Assembly: GCA_004552965.1 (NCBI GenBank)
Contig: SFMU01000005.1
Span: 1-64,000 of the forward strand
DNA length: 64,000 nucleotides
Source of the DNA: Bacteroidales bacterium
Lineage (GTDB): Bacteria; Bacteroidota; Bacteroidia; Bacteroidales; UBA932
Direction of reading: 5' to 3'
Of this stretch, positions 15,987 through 25,286 are shown piece after piece. The position numbers and the translations under genes were made by a program. The number at the start of each line of letters is the position of its first letter. The stretch's first letter is position 1. The notes under the pieces were generated by a model. That model saw only the letters and a list, made by a program, of their open reading frames with translations, was not told where the DNA came from and did not search any database.

Positions 15987-17279
15987 TCAGTCGGCGTAAA
16001 ATAGATTCCTTGCCGGGAATTTATCTGAATATGAGGCCCTCAGGGTCTCGAAAAGGTTGTTGGTGAACCGAGCCAGTCCAGGGCCTTTGTAGGTGCTGGT
16101 GTTGGTGATGAACACCCAGCATTCTCCATCCGGAAAGTACTTTACAAGTGCGCTTGTCCCGGCAAAAGTGCCGGTTCGGGTCCACCCGGCGTCAGGCTTG
16201 GTGTCGTTCCATCCGAGGGCGTAGGTGTTCTCGTCGACATATTCAGTCATCGCGGCAACGCTTTCGGGACTGATGATGTCTGGCACTTCCGGCCTTCCGT
16301 CTATGGAGGCCACCAGCAGGGCAAGTTCGGGCGCTGAAGCCACCCAGGCTCCGGCTCCGGAAAGCCCCGTGACGTCGTTGCCTCCGTAGCATCTGGTTAC
16401 CTTCCTTCCGCTGTTGTTGAACTCGTCGGCCGGTTCATCGTCATGCTGGACATAGTACCGGACTTCTTCGGGATACTTGTCTTTGTAGTAGTTGCCGGCA
16501 ATCCTGAAGCCGAGGCATCCGGCCGGGTGCAGGACATTCTGCTGGATGAAGTCTTCGTAGCTCATACCCGAGACTTTTTCGATTATCATCGAAAGAGCCA
16601 GGTAGCCGAAGTTCGAGTATTCCTGTGCAGTTCCCGGGGCGAACCGCAGGGGTCTTTTGAGCTGGAGCTCCATCAGCTGCTCATGTGTCGGTACCGTGGT
16701 CCATCCGTTCTGCATCATTATCCACCTAGTCGAGAACATCGGGTCTCCTCCTCTCCTGGAGAAGCCGCCCCTGTGGCGCAGAAGGTCTTCGACGGTGATT
16801 GTCCTGTAGAGGGGGTCTCTGATGGCTGCGACGTAAAGGGAATCGTTGAGTATGCCTCCCGGGCCGAAAACAGTGTCTCTGATGCTCAGTTGCCCCCTGT
16901 CCTGAAGGACCATGATGCCGACAGCGGTCACAAGTTTCGAGACTGATGCGACCCTCAGGATGTTACCGGGCTCCATCGGTCTGTCGGTGTCTGCGATGCC
17001 GAAGCCTTTGGCGTAGAGCAGGGAGTCGTTCCGCATCACTGAAAGGGAGACTCCCTTGAGCCCCCAGTAGGTCATGTATTCCTTGACTTTCGCGTCGATG
17101 CCGGCCAGGATCGAGGTGTCGGACATCTCATTGGTCAGGGTCTCGTTGAGGTTTACGGGAAGCCTCGCTGCCACTGCCTCCTCCGCGGAGGATTTCTTGC
17201 TGAACAGGGAAACTCCCAAAAACAGCAGCACCGTGGAGAGCGCTGCCGTCAATAGTGTTATTCCTTTGCTTATCTTCAT
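15987..17279 (-). CDS. serine hydrolase of the class C beta-lactamase / PBP4* family
   Basis: 430 residues with an N-terminal signal or membrane anchor (about residues 7-27). The catalytic SxxK is SVSK (in ASVSKLVTAVGIMVLQD), the second motif is YSN (QEYSNFGYLALSMIIEKVSG), and a GGxxxxxxR-type closing segment is replaced by the family's TGTFAGTSALV. Members include D-aminopeptidases, esterases and PBP4*-like enzymes acting outside the cytoplasm. Beta-lactam resistance should not be assumed. It lies 27 bases after the FKBP gene and 42 bases before comEC in the same direction. Confidence 0.85.
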   Translation of the reverse strand: MKISKGITLLTAALSTVLLFLGVSLFSKKSSAEEAVAARLPVNLNETLTNEMSDTSILAGIDAKVKEYMTYWGLKGVSLSVMRNDSLLYAKGFGIADTDRPMEPGNILRVASVSKLVTAVGIMVLQDRGQLSIRDTVFGPGGILNDSLYVAAIRDPLYRTITVEDLLRHRGGFSRRGGDPMFSTRWIMMQNGWTTVPTHEQLMELQLKRPLRFAPGTAQEYSNFGYLALSMIIEKVSGMSYEDFIQQNVLHPAGCLGFRIAGNYYKDKYPEEVRYYVQHDDEPADEFNNSGRKVTRCYGGNDVTGLSGAGAWVASAPELALLVASIDGRPEVPDIISPESVAAMTEYVDENTYALGWNDTKPDAGWTRTGTFAGTSALVKYFPDGECWVFITNTSTYKGPGLARFTNNLFETLRASYSDKFPARNLFYAD

Positions 17280-17306
17280 GCTGAAGTGAGCGGAGATTCA
17301 GGCTTG

Positions 17307-18350
17307 CTATTCCTCCGGCTTTGGAACCAGCTCGATCTCGAAGGAGATCGGGGCATATTTCGGGATGGAACCCTTGCCGTTCGTGCCGTATCCGTAGACC
17401 GAGTAGAATGCCACGATTCCTTTCTCGTTCTTCTTCATGTTGCTCAGGCAGTAGGAGAATCCGTCGACCATGGTCGAACCTTCCCCGCTTTCTGTGCTGG
17501 ACATGGTGATGTCCGGGTATTCGGCTGCAAGGGAGATGTAGACCGGGGCATATTGCTTGGATGGACTGTATATTCCCCAGACCTTGGCGGTGTCCTCGAT
17601 GGTGGTGTCGAAGACCTTGCCGTCCATCAGGCGTCCGACGTAGTTGATGCAGATTGTGCTGTCGGTGCGGATCGAGGCTGTGTCATCGGGCTCCCTGAGC
17701 TGCTTGTAGTAGTAGCCGAATTCGGTGGAATCGACACCGCCCATGTAGCGTGCGGCAAATCTCTCGAGGGTGTCGATCTCCCATTTGTAGATGTCGTCGG
17801 TCTTGCCGGTCAGGGTCACGGTGCAGATCATGTCCGAACCGGAGCAGTTGTCCAGGTACTCCTGTTCGGTGGAGTATTGTTCGCTGACGTTGAGCCATCC
17901 CGGGATCACTCCCTTCCTGGTCCCGCCGACCTTCATCCCTTTGACCAGTTCCACAAGGCCAGCGGAGGTGTTTTCGCTGCTGTTGGCGAAGATCTCTTCA
18001 CCGTAGTAGTTGCTCTGCGAATAGTTGCCGAGCTGTTTGTCGACATCTTCTTCTGTGGTTCCGGTGATGGTTCCTTCAAGGTCGGTGGCGGTGTAGCGGA
18101 TGAATATGAAGGCATCGTCGTCGGTAAGCGTCTCGCCTTGTCCAGGCGTGTCTTCAATGATGTAGACTCCGAGCCCGGTCGGTTTCACCTCCGGATAATG
18201 GACTTTCATCCATGATTCGAAGTAGAGTCTGCTGTTGTCGTTGCTTCCCGTCGCCTTTTCCTTGGCGCAGGAGAATGTCAGGAGGAGAAGGACTGCTGCG
18301 AGCAGGGCCGCTCCGTAGGAATGGTATCTTGTTGTTCTTTTCATATTCAT
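17307..18350 (-). CDS. FKBP-type peptidyl-prolyl isomerase lipoprotein, two domains
   Basis: 347 residues. The lipobox LTFSC gives a lipoprotein with mature N-terminal Cys at about 28. Two FKBP-like halves are visible: residues about 58-180 (DAFIFIRYTATDLEGTI, VKGMKVGGTRKGVIPG) and about 215-345 (INYVGRLMDGKVFDTT, GSIPKYAPISFEIELV). Such proteins fold secreted proteins in the periplasm. A second in-frame ATG at 18344 (MKRTTRYH) could be the true start. It follows the smaller FKBP gene by 18 bases and is probably in one operon with it. Confidence 0.85.
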   Translation of the reverse strand: MNMKRTTRYHSYGAALLAAVLLLLTFSCAKEKATGSNDNSRLYFESWMKVHYPEVKPTGLGVYIIEDTPGQGETLTDDDAFIFIRYTATDLEGTITGTTEEDVDKQLGNYSQSNYYGEEIFANSSENTSAGLVELVKGMKVGGTRKGVIPGWLNVSEQYSTEQEYLDNCSGSDMICTVTLTGKTDDIYKWEIDTLERFAARYMGGVDSTEFGYYYKQLREPDDTASIRTDSTICINYVGRLMDGKVFDTTIEDTAKVWGIYSPSKQYAPVYISLAAEYPDITMSSTESGEGSTMVDGFSYCLSNMKKNEKGIVAFYSVYGYGTNGKGSIPKYAPISFEIELVPKPEE

Positions 18351-18368
18351 TGTTTATGTCTTGCCGGG

Positions 18369-18923
18369 TCACCGGTTGTCCACGCCGGTGATCCAGAGCT
18401 GATAGGCAAGGGCGGAATTCGCCGGCACGGTGCCGACGGCCTTCCTGCCGAATCCGAACTTGCTGTTGAACAGGACGACGAGCTGGTCTCCGGGCCGTGC
18501 TCCCTCCAGCCCTTTGCGCAGGCCTTCGATGAGTCCGTCTTCTGCCATGTCGATTGTCAGTTCGTTGAATGCGTCGGGGTCCGTTGTCGCCCATTTCACT
18601 TCAGTGGCGAGTTCTTCAAGGTTGGTTCTGAACAGGTTGGAAGCCGAGATGGATCCGCCTGTGATTCTGTACCCTGCGTAATAGAGGGTGACTTTCCCGT
18701 CCTTGGCCAGAGCCTCTCCGTCTCCGGAAGCAAGTGTCACCCTGACGATCTCTCCGGGATAGTCGACCGTGGCCTCGGGGTAGGTGCTGACCAGGGTCCC
18801 GACGATTTCTTCTATGTACTTTTCCTGCTTGCTGTACATGGCGTCCGTGTCCTTGGAGCATGAGGCGGCAAGGAGCGGCAGTGCGGCTATGGCGCATAGC
18901 AGTGTGCGTACGGTCTTCTTCAT
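18369..18923 (-). CDS. FKBP-type peptidyl-prolyl isomerase lipoprotein, one domain
   Basis: 184 residues with signal peptide and lipobox LLAASC (Cys about 22). The C-terminal half carries FKBP features: LYYAGYRITGG, GLRKGLEGARPGDQLVVLF, FGRKAVGTVPANSALAYQLWI. Its start codon overlaps the stop of the nrnA-like gene by four bases (18920-18923), so translation is probably coupled. It is smaller than its downstream neighbour, which carries two such domains. Confidence 0.85.
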   Translation of the reverse strand: MKKTVRTLLCAIAALPLLAASCSKDTDAMYSKQEKYIEEIVGTLVSTYPEATVDYPGEIVRVTLASGDGEALAKDGKVTLYYAGYRITGGSISASNLFRTNLEELATEVKWATTDPDAFNELTIDMAEDGLIEGLRKGLEGARPGDQLVVLFNSKFGFGRKAVGTVPANSALAYQLWITGVDNR

Positions 18924-19954
18924 CTGCGGAAAAACTTGGAGGATGTATTCAAGATGTATGCCTGAGCATCTCCCGCTTCGGGAATATCTCCCGGGAAAAA
19001 CAGTTTCCCGCCGGCTGCGAGTTCGTGTCCGCCTCCGTGGAAGTACTCTTTCGCATAAGTGTTTGCCGAGGTTCCTTCCTTGGAGCGGATGGAAACACGG
19101 AAGAGGCCGTCATCTTCGGTGAGGAGGATGCTCATCCTGACCTCCCTGATGGCTAGCGGCATATTCACGAAGCCTTCAGCTTCGCCCCGGATGAATCCGA
19201 ACCTCTCCTGAATGGCTTTGTCCAGAATCATGCAGGCGACTCCGTCGGGGGTGATCGTGAGGTTTTCTCCGAGCATGTATCCCATCAGCCTGATCCTGTT
19301 TTCCCTGTAGCAGTTGTACAGAGAGTTCAGGATCCGGTTCCTTTCCGCTCCCGCCTCAATCAGTCTGGAAGCCATTTCCAGGGTCGAGGGGAAGACGGAG
19401 TTGGCGAAGTTGTTGGTGTCGGTGGTGAGGCCGGTCATCAGGGCGTTGATGCAGTGCCGCGGGAGCCTGGCCGCCGAACCAGCAAGATAGTCAGTCTTCA
19501 TCAGAAGGTTGAAGAGGACTTCGCAGGCGGAAGATGATTCAATGGTCGAAAAGACGAGGTCGAAAGACTCGGTGTCAGGGTTGAGATGGTGGTCGATGAG
19601 CACCTTCGGGGCCGTTGATGCCGCCAGGGCTTCCTTCAGTCCGGCGGTCCGGTCGAAGGCGTTCAGGTCTATGCAGATGACGAGGTTGCTGGCGAGAATC
19701 CTTCTTTCTGTCTCCACGGGGTTCTCGGTGTGGACCAGGACAGGGATCGATGCATTCTCCTCGATCAGGAAAGACAGCGACTGAGGCTGGCTGTCAGGCA
19801 GGGCGAGGACAGCATCCTTGCCGAGACAATCCCGGAGAAATCCGGCAAGAGCCAGTCCACTCCCGAGGGCGTCTCCGTCCGGATGGGTGTGTACTGCAAC
19901 GGTGATTGCTGATGATTCGGCTATCAGTCTTTCCAGGTTCTTTATCTTGTCCAT
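18920..19954 (-). CDS. nrnA: DHH-family phosphoesterase, NrnA-like (nano-RNase / pAp phosphatase)
   Basis: About 344 residues from the ATG at 19954 (MDKIKNLERL); a TTG four codons earlier is in frame but less likely. DHH motifs are seen: HTHPDGDALGSGLAL, DLNAFDR, and VLIDHHLNPD. The C-terminal DHHA1 domain ends with GGGHELAAGGKL. NrnA degrades very short RNAs and dephosphorylates 3'-phosphoadenosine 5'-phosphate in the cytoplasm. It heads the leftward FKBP-FKBP-hydrolase-comEC group. A -7-like TAATTTTG lies at 19971-19964, very near the start codon. Confidence 0.88.
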   Translation of the reverse strand: MDKIKNLERLIAESSAITVAVHTHPDGDALGSGLALAGFLRDCLGKDAVLALPDSQPQSLSFLIEENASIPVLVHTENPVETERRILASNLVICIDLNAFDRTAGLKEALAASTAPKVLIDHHLNPDTESFDLVFSTIESSSACEVLFNLLMKTDYLAGSAARLPRHCINALMTGLTTDTNNFANSVFPSTLEMASRLIEAGAERNRILNSLYNCYRENRIRLMGYMLGENLTITPDGVACMILDKAIQERFGFIRGEAEGFVNMPLAIREVRMSILLTEDDGLFRVSIRSKEGTSANTYAKEYFHGGGHELAAGGKLFFPGDIPEAGDAQAYILNTSSKFFRR

Positions 19955-19980
19955 AAGCTTCTGCAAAATTACAAATTATA

Positions 19981-20011
19981 TTGCATTTCATAAATCATTT
20001 TTCTAACTTTG
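19981..20011 (+). promoter_or_regulatory. promoter upstream of the 20070 gene
   Basis: TTG at 19981-19983, a 20-base spacer and TAACTTTG at 20004-20011 fit the Bacteroidota pattern. The start codon follows 58 bases later. It faces away from the nrnA-like gene. Confidence 0.55.
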
Positions 20012-20069
20012 TCCAGAATTGACGCCACGTCTTTTTTTACAATCGGGGAAAAACTAAAAACAAAGAATA

Positions 20070-20762
20070 ATGAACAAGACACTGAAAACGATTATCAGCC
20101 TGGTGCTCCTCTGCTGCATCTGCGGTCTCGTTTACCTCATTTACGACAGCATCATGCAGCCTGTAAGATTCAACAAGGAACAAGCTGCAAGGGAGAAGGT
20201 CGCCATCCAGCAGCTGAAGGACATCCGTGACCTTCAGGTTGCCTACAAGAGCGTCAACAACAGGTACACCGCCTCTTTCGACACTCTCAAGCAGTTCTAC
20301 AAGGAAGGTCAGATGAGCGTCCTCATGCAGATCGGCTCCCTTGACGACTCGGTTGCTGTAGCTCACACCAACGCCATCAGGAAGGCCAACAGGAAGATTA
20401 CCGATGCGGGTCTTTTCGAACTTTACAAGGCGGGTGACAAGAACCTCGTTTTCTCGATTCAGAACAAGATTGCTGTCAAGGACACCCTCTTCCGCAGCAG
20501 GGATAACTTCAGCATCGAGAACATCGACATCATTCCTTTCACCGATGGCCAGAAGATCGAGATGGATGCAATCGTAAAGAAGGTTTCCGGTGTGGATGTG
20601 CCTCTCTTCGAAGCCAAGCTTCCTTACAAGGCTCTCCTCAACGGCCTTGACAACCAGTTGAGAATCAACCTCGATGCAGACCGCAGGGAACAGGGCCGCT
20701 ACGAGGGGCTTCAGGTCGGCAGCATTTCCGCTCCAAACAACAATGCAGGAAACTGGGAGTAG
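20070..20762 (+). CDS. conserved single-pass membrane protein of unknown function
   Basis: 230 residues. One N-terminal membrane segment (about 8-26, IISLVLLCCICGLVYLIY) is followed by a predicted extracytoplasmic part with an initial coiled-coil-like stretch (NKEQAAREKVAIQQLKDIRDLQVAYKS) and no further membrane spans. The N-terminal layout recalls pilin-like or secretion-associated proteins, but there is no prepilin cleavage site. It ends nine bases before the DUF3822 gene, and rsmD follows, so the three likely form one operon. I do not recognise a function. Confidence 0.7.
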   Translation: MNKTLKTIISLVLLCCICGLVYLIYDSIMQPVRFNKEQAAREKVAIQQLKDIRDLQVAYKSVNNRYTASFDTLKQFYKEGQMSVLMQIGSLDDSVAVAHTNAIRKANRKITDAGLFELYKAGDKNLVFSIQNKIAVKDTLFRSRDNFSIENIDIIPFTDGQKIEMDAIVKKVSGVDVPLFEAKLPYKALLNGLDNQLRINLDADRREQGRYEGLQVGSISAPNNNAGNWE

Positions 20763-20771
20763 GAAAAGCTG

Positions 20772-21440
20772 ATGGATCAGATACCGATGAAAAGAATATC
20801 CATTCAAGTCAGCTTGAGTGGATATTCTTTTAGAATATACGAGGCCGGGGAACTTGTTTCCTGTTCCGGGTGGATTCCGTCCGGGGAGGTGGAGTCTGCG
20901 TCCGAGTTGACCGGGACCTATGACCAGGTGCTGCTCTCGGTCATGACTCCCAAGATCACATTGGTGCCTGATACCTTTTTCGATCCTCAGACTGCAGGTG
21001 AACTGCTTTCCCGAACCGTTGAACTGGCCCCTTCCGACAAGATTGGCCGGATCCGTCTGGAGGAATATTCGGCATGGCTTGTCTTTTCTCTCGACGGCTG
21101 CATGCAGCCTGTTCCTTCTGTCCCCGGTCTTGAAGCTCCGGATCCGCTTCCCGAGATGTTCTTCCTGCTGAAGGACATCCTGAAGCTGGACCATTACAAC
21201 CGGATAGTGGCCTCTTACGCTGACGGCTATCTCCATCTGGCCATCGCCCAGGACAGGACTCTTCTCTTGTCCAATGTTTTCGAGGCTCCGGATTTCACGA
21301 CTGCAGAGTACTACATATTCCTTGCGATGAAGAAGCTTCAGCTCAATCCCGAGGTTTCGGTCATCCATTTCAGGACACCTCTTTCCGAAGAGCAGGAGCT
21401 CTCTCTCTACAGATATTTCAAAGGTGTCGAAAGGCTATGA
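20772..21440 (+). CDS. DUF3822 family protein
   Basis: 222 residues without signal peptide or membrane span. The opening ISIQVSLSGYSFRIYE, the stretch MFFLLKDILKLDHYNRIVASYADGYLHLAIAQ and the closing HFRTPLSEEQELSLYRYFKGVERL match the DUF3822 family, which has an actin-like ATPase-type fold pattern and is confined to Bacteroidota. Its stop overlaps the start of rsmD by four bases. Function is unknown; the partnership with rsmD suggests a link to ribosome or RNA work, but that is only context. Confidence 0.8.
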   Translation: MDQIPMKRISIQVSLSGYSFRIYEAGELVSCSGWIPSGEVESASELTGTYDQVLLSVMTPKITLVPDTFFDPQTAGELLSRTVELAPSDKIGRIRLEEYSAWLVFSLDGCMQPVPSVPGLEAPDPLPEMFFLLKDILKLDHYNRIVASYADGYLHLAIAQDRTLLLSNVFEAPDFTTAEYYIFLAMKKLQLNPEVSVIHFRTPLSEEQELSLYRYFKGVERL

Positions 21441-21973
21441 GAATCATCGGTGGAAGACTTGGCGGAAAGACGATCAACCCGCCCGCAGGCTATGCCGCAC
21501 GTCCGACCACAGACTTCGCGCGCGAAGGCCTGTTCAATGTGCTTGGCAATGAATATGAGTTCGAGGATCTCAAGGTCCTTGACTTGTTCGGAGGAACCGG
21601 TGCCGTGGCTTTCGAATTCGCTTCGAGGGGAGCCGCCCGGGTATATTCAGTCGAGATGTCGAGGGAAAATGCCTCTTTCATCAAAACTGAGGCTGCCAGG
21701 CTGGGTCTGGACAATGTGACGATGGTGAGGGACAATGTGTTCGATTTCCTTCCTATCTGCCGGGAGAAGTTCGACCTGATTTTTGCCGATCCTCCCTATG
21801 CCCTTCAGGGACTGGAGACTCTTCCGGACAGGATATTCGCTCTGGACATCCTCCACTCGGGAAATTATTTCATCCTTGAGCATGGTGATGAGCATTCGTT
21901 CAGGGACCACCGCCATTTCAAAAAAGAGAAGCGGTACGGTCGTGTCCACTTCTCTTTCTTTTCCACCGAATAG
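21437..21973 (+). CDS. rsmD: 16S rRNA (guanine(966)-N2)-methyltransferase
   Basis: 178 residues. The opening MRIIGGRLGGKTI is the RsmD hallmark; then come RPTTDFAREGLFNVL, the SAM motif LDLFGGTGAVAFEFASRG and the catalytic DPPY (ADPPYALQG). RsmD methylates G966 of 16S rRNA in the assembling small subunit. It overlaps DUF3822 by ATGA. A small GGCAG/CTGCC hairpin follows the stop (21974-21987). Confidence 0.95.
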   Translation: MRIIGGRLGGKTINPPAGYAARPTTDFAREGLFNVLGNEYEFEDLKVLDLFGGTGAVAFEFASRGAARVYSVEMSRENASFIKTEAARLGLDNVTMVRDNVFDFLPICREKFDLIFADPPYALQGLETLPDRIFALDILHSGNYFILEHGDEHSFRDHRHFKKEKRYGRVHFSFFSTE

Positions 21974-22005
21974 GGCAGGGTTCTGCCGCTAAAGGCCGGT
22001 CCTTC

Positions 22006-23622
22006 TTATTTGACCAGGTTGCCGAGAATCGATCTCGTGATTTCCCGGGTCAGGGTTCTTGTCGCTGCCGTGGTGGCATTCTTCACAACCTTGGAAGTTC
22101 CGCTGCTTCTGGTGCTCTTCCCTTTGGCGGTTTTGCTGCCTGAGGATTTCCCCTTTCCGCTGACCTTTTCGGAAACGGCGTTCCCGACAGATGTGGCCAC
22201 TGTCGCAGTGACTGCTGTGAAGATGGCTTTGGCTACCTTGCCGAGTACGGAAGAGGAACCTTTCGAACCCTTCCTGCTGTTCCGAGTCTGCATTTCCTCC
22301 TCTTCCCTGGCTTGAGCCTCTTCCTCTTTCAGCTGCTGCTCTTTCTCTGCCAGAAGCACCTCGAAGGCACTTTCCCTGTCGACTGCCTTGTCATATTTTC
22401 CGAATATTCTCGATTCCTTGACAAGCTGGCTTCTCTGGGATTCATCGATTGCTCCGATCTGGCTCAGAGGGAACAGAATCTTGGCCTGTTGAACCATGGA
22501 CGGGGCTCCCTTCTCATCGAGGAAAGAGACCAGCGCCTCTCCGGTGCCGAGGTTCATGATGGTGTCTGCAGTGTTGAAAGCCGGATTGGCACGGAATGTC
22601 TCTGCTGCGACCTTGACGGCTTTCTGGTCTTTCGGAGTGTAGGCTCTGAGGGCATGCTGGACGCGGTTGCCAAGCTGGCCGAGGATGGATTCCGGAATGT
22701 CAGTCGGACTCTGGGTGATGAAATAGACTCCGACTCCCTTGCTCCTGATCAGCCTGATGACCTGCTCGATCTTGTCGGTCAGCGCCTTGCCGGTTCCTTC
22801 GAAAAGCATGTGCGCCTCGTCGAAGAAGAAGACCAGTTTCGGGAGTTCCATGTCTCCGACCTCCGGGAGGGTGGAGTAGAGCTCGGAGAGGAGCCAGAGC
22901 AGGAATGTTGAATATACCCGTGGCTTGAGCATGAGCTTGTCTGCGGCCAGGACGTTCATCACGCCCTTCCCGCCTTCTGTTGCCAGAAGGTCGCTGATCT
23001 CGAATGATGGCTCTCCGAAGAAACTTCCGGCTCCTTCATTCTCGAGAGTCAGCAGCGATCTTTGGATTGCTCCGATGCTGGCCTGGGCTATGTTGCCATA
23101 GACGGCGGTATATTCAGCTGCATGCTCGGAAACATAGTTGAGCATCGAGCGCAGATCCTTGATGTCGATGAGGAGAAGGCCTCTTTCGTCGGCTATCCTG
23201 AAGAGGATGTTGAGCACCCCTTCCTGTGTGTCGTTGAGACCGAGGATTCTTGAAAGAAGCTGAGGCCCCATTCTGGAGATGGTGCAGCGCATCGGATGGC
23301 CCTGCTCTCCGAACACGTCGAAGAAGCGTACGGGGCAACTTTGGAATTTTGCTTCGCTGATTCCGAACTCCGGCATCCTCTTCTCGATGAATCCGCTGAG
23401 TCTTCCGGGTTGGGAAATGCCGGACAGGTCACCTTTCATGTCGGCCATGAAGCACGGAACACCGGCCTGGCAGAAGGTTTCCGCCATGACCTGGAGGGTG
23501 ACAGTCTTGCCGGTACCTGTGGCTCCGGCAATCAGACCGTGCCGGTTTGCCATTTTTCCTGTAATCGAGAGAGGCCCATCCGGGCAATGGGCTATCCAGA
23601 GCCCGTTGTTGGAATCGAACAT
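22006..23622 (-). CDS. HerA-like ATPase (DUF853 / YjgR family)
   Basis: 538 residues. Walker A is GATGTGKT (about residues 33-40), Walker B is KLVFFFDEAHMLF, and the arginine-rich sensor region follows in IRLIRSKGVGVYFITQSPTDIPESILGQLGNRVQHALRA. This is the YjgR/DUF853 branch of the HerA-FtsK ATPases. The substrate is unknown; some relatives move DNA. The C-terminal 90 residues are low-complexity (EEEAQAREEE, then Ser/Lys/Thr-rich) before a final helix. The gene starts nine bases after the cstA stop, same strand. Confidence 0.85.
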   Translation of the reverse strand: MFDSNNGLWIAHCPDGPLSITGKMANRHGLIAGATGTGKTVTLQVMAETFCQAGVPCFMADMKGDLSGISQPGRLSGFIEKRMPEFGISEAKFQSCPVRFFDVFGEQGHPMRCTISRMGPQLLSRILGLNDTQEGVLNILFRIADERGLLLIDIKDLRSMLNYVSEHAAEYTAVYGNIAQASIGAIQRSLLTLENEGAGSFFGEPSFEISDLLATEGGKGVMNVLAADKLMLKPRVYSTFLLWLLSELYSTLPEVGDMELPKLVFFFDEAHMLFEGTGKALTDKIEQVIRLIRSKGVGVYFITQSPTDIPESILGQLGNRVQHALRAYTPKDQKAVKVAAETFRANPAFNTADTIMNLGTGEALVSFLDEKGAPSMVQQAKILFPLSQIGAIDESQRSQLVKESRIFGKYDKAVDRESAFEVLLAEKEQQLKEEEAQAREEEEMQTRNSRKGSKGSSSVLGKVAKAIFTAVTATVATSVGNAVSEKVSGKGKSSGSKTAKGKSTRSSGTSKVVKNATTAATRTLTREITRSILGNLVK

Positions 23623-23631
23623 ATTCTTGAA

Positions 23632-25113
23632 TTATTGGGTTTTCTGTATTGGGTTGTCTTTCCGCGACTGACGGATTTTCCAGATGGCGAAAAGACCGGC
23701 CGAACCGAAGAAGAACAGCATTCCGAGCCATGGAGCGGCAGCCGCGCTTATCCCGAAGCCGACCTTGTCCACCAGGATGAAAGTGCTGCAGACGGCTGTC
23801 ATGAATGCGGCCGGGACCAGTGTGACGAGGTATTTCATACCGCTTCTTTTCTTCGCCAGGAAGACTGTCAGGGCCCAGAGCGTGAACACTGCCAATGTCT
23901 GGTTGGCCCAGCCGAAATACTTCCAGATGGTGTTGAAACCGTCCTTGTCGGCTATGTTGAACCAGAGCAGAAGAGCAGAGGCGATGAAGATCGGGATGCT
24001 GACAATCAGTCTGTTGCGTATCGGAGCCTGGTCGATGTGGAAAGTCTCGGCAACAATCATCCTGGCACTTCTGAGGGAGGTGTCGCCGCTGGTGATAGGG
24101 GCGGCAACCACACCCAGGATGGATAGTATTCCTCCGAGGGCTCCAAGCCATTTGACCGAGACTGCTGATACGATTGCAGGGGCGGAAGCGCTGATGTCCG
24201 ATCCCACCTCGGCTGCGCCTCCGTCAAAGAAGAAGTAGGAGGAGATCGTGGCCCAGACCAGGGCGACAAGGCCTTCCGTGATCATCGAACCGTAGAATAC
24301 AGGTCTTCCGAGGGATTCCTTCCTGAGGCATCTGGCCATCATTGTGCTCTGGGTCGCATGGAATCCGCTGATGGCTCCGCAGGCGATTGTGATGCAGAGG
24401 CACGGGAAGATCGGCTGTCCTTTCACGCCTACCGAAGGACCTCTGTTGGCCAGACCGTCCCATAATTCCGGCAGGCTTGGCCATTTGATGAAGAGGCCGA
24501 TCATCAGGGCGACTGCCATGAACAGCAGGGCGAAGGCGAAGAGAGGGTAGATTTTCCCGATGATCTTGTCGATCGGGAGCATCGTGGCAAGAATGTAGTA
24601 CGCGAATATGATGAAGACCCACAGCATCATGGATGCCGGGCTTCCGTCACCGATGAGGTCTCCCAGGATTATGGCTGGGCTGTAGGTAAACACGGCCCCT
24701 ACCAGCACCAGGAGGATTACGGTGAAGGTGAGCATCACCCTTTTCGTGTGTTTGCCAAGGTAGATGCCGACCAGTTCGGGGAGGCCCGCGCCACCGTGGC
24801 GGACGGAAAGCATGCCCGAGAGATAGTCATGGACGGCACCTGCGAATATGCAGCCGAAAACAATCCACAGATAGGCCGAGGGACCGAATTTGGCTCCCAT
24901 GATGGCGCCGAAAATCGGACCGGTTCCTGCAATGTTCAGGAACTGGACCATGAAGACCTTCCAGGTGGGCATCTGGACGTAATCGATTCCGTCTGCTTTG
25001 GAGATGGCTGGGGTGGGGCGGCTGTCTTCCGGGGCGAAGAAGCGCTCAACCAACTTGCCGTAGACCAGGTACCCGCAGACCAGGGCGGCAATGCTGATGA
25101 TGAATGAATACAT
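23632..25113 (-). CDS. cstA: carbon starvation protein CstA (peptide/pyruvate transporter family)
   Basis: 493 residues starting at ATG 25113 (MYSFIISIAALVCGYLVYG); the longer frame upstream lacks family similarity. About 13 membrane segments are visible. CstA signatures are VQFLNIAGTGPIFGAIMGAKFGPSAYLWIVFGCIFAGAVHDY and GFHATQSTMMARC. CstA proteins import peptides or pyruvate, often when carbon is scarce. The length is that of the short CstA form found in Bacteroidota. A -7-like TACATTTG lies at 25162-25155. Confidence 0.93.
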   Translation of the reverse strand: MYSFIISIAALVCGYLVYGKLVERFFAPEDSRPTPAISKADGIDYVQMPTWKVFMVQFLNIAGTGPIFGAIMGAKFGPSAYLWIVFGCIFAGAVHDYLSGMLSVRHGGAGLPELVGIYLGKHTKRVMLTFTVILLVLVGAVFTYSPAIILGDLIGDGSPASMMLWVFIIFAYYILATMLPIDKIIGKIYPLFAFALLFMAVALMIGLFIKWPSLPELWDGLANRGPSVGVKGQPIFPCLCITIACGAISGFHATQSTMMARCLRKESLGRPVFYGSMITEGLVALVWATISSYFFFDGGAAEVGSDISASAPAIVSAVSVKWLGALGGILSILGVVAAPITSGDTSLRSARMIVAETFHIDQAPIRNRLIVSIPIFIASALLLWFNIADKDGFNTIWKYFGWANQTLAVFTLWALTVFLAKKRSGMKYLVTLVPAAFMTAVCSTFILVDKVGFGISAAAAPWLGMLFFFGSAGLFAIWKIRQSRKDNPIQKTQ

Positions 25114-25206
25114 GATTGGTTCTGTTCGTTTTATCGTCTTTTGAAAATGACTTGCAAATGTAGTCATTATTAAACTGTTTTGAAATAATTTCTTCTCTGT
25201 CTTTCT

Positions 25207-25238
25207 CTTGGATTAATGGGCTAATCTGGATATATTTG
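25207..25238 (+). promoter_or_regulatory. promoter of the GH2 gene
   Basis: CTTG at 25207-25210, a 20-base spacer and TATATTTG at 25231-25238 fit the Bacteroidota promoter. The start codon lies 49 bases downstream. Confidence 0.6.
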
Positions 25239-25286
25239 CTGCATCTATTGGCACTGAACTGATAACATATTCATAATAAACGAATC

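Noticed and set aside
15987..17279. Resistance beta-lactamase
   Set aside because: The SxxK and YxN motifs are shared by a broad family of esterases and peptidases; nothing specific to a class C resistance enzyme is seen.
17286..18215. 309-codon open frame on the plus strand
   Set aside because: It is antisense to the two-domain FKBP lipoprotein, which has a lipobox and domain pattern.
20037..21368. 443-codon open frame on the minus strand
   Set aside because: It lies across the membrane protein and the DUF3822 gene, which have family patterns; the minus frame has none.
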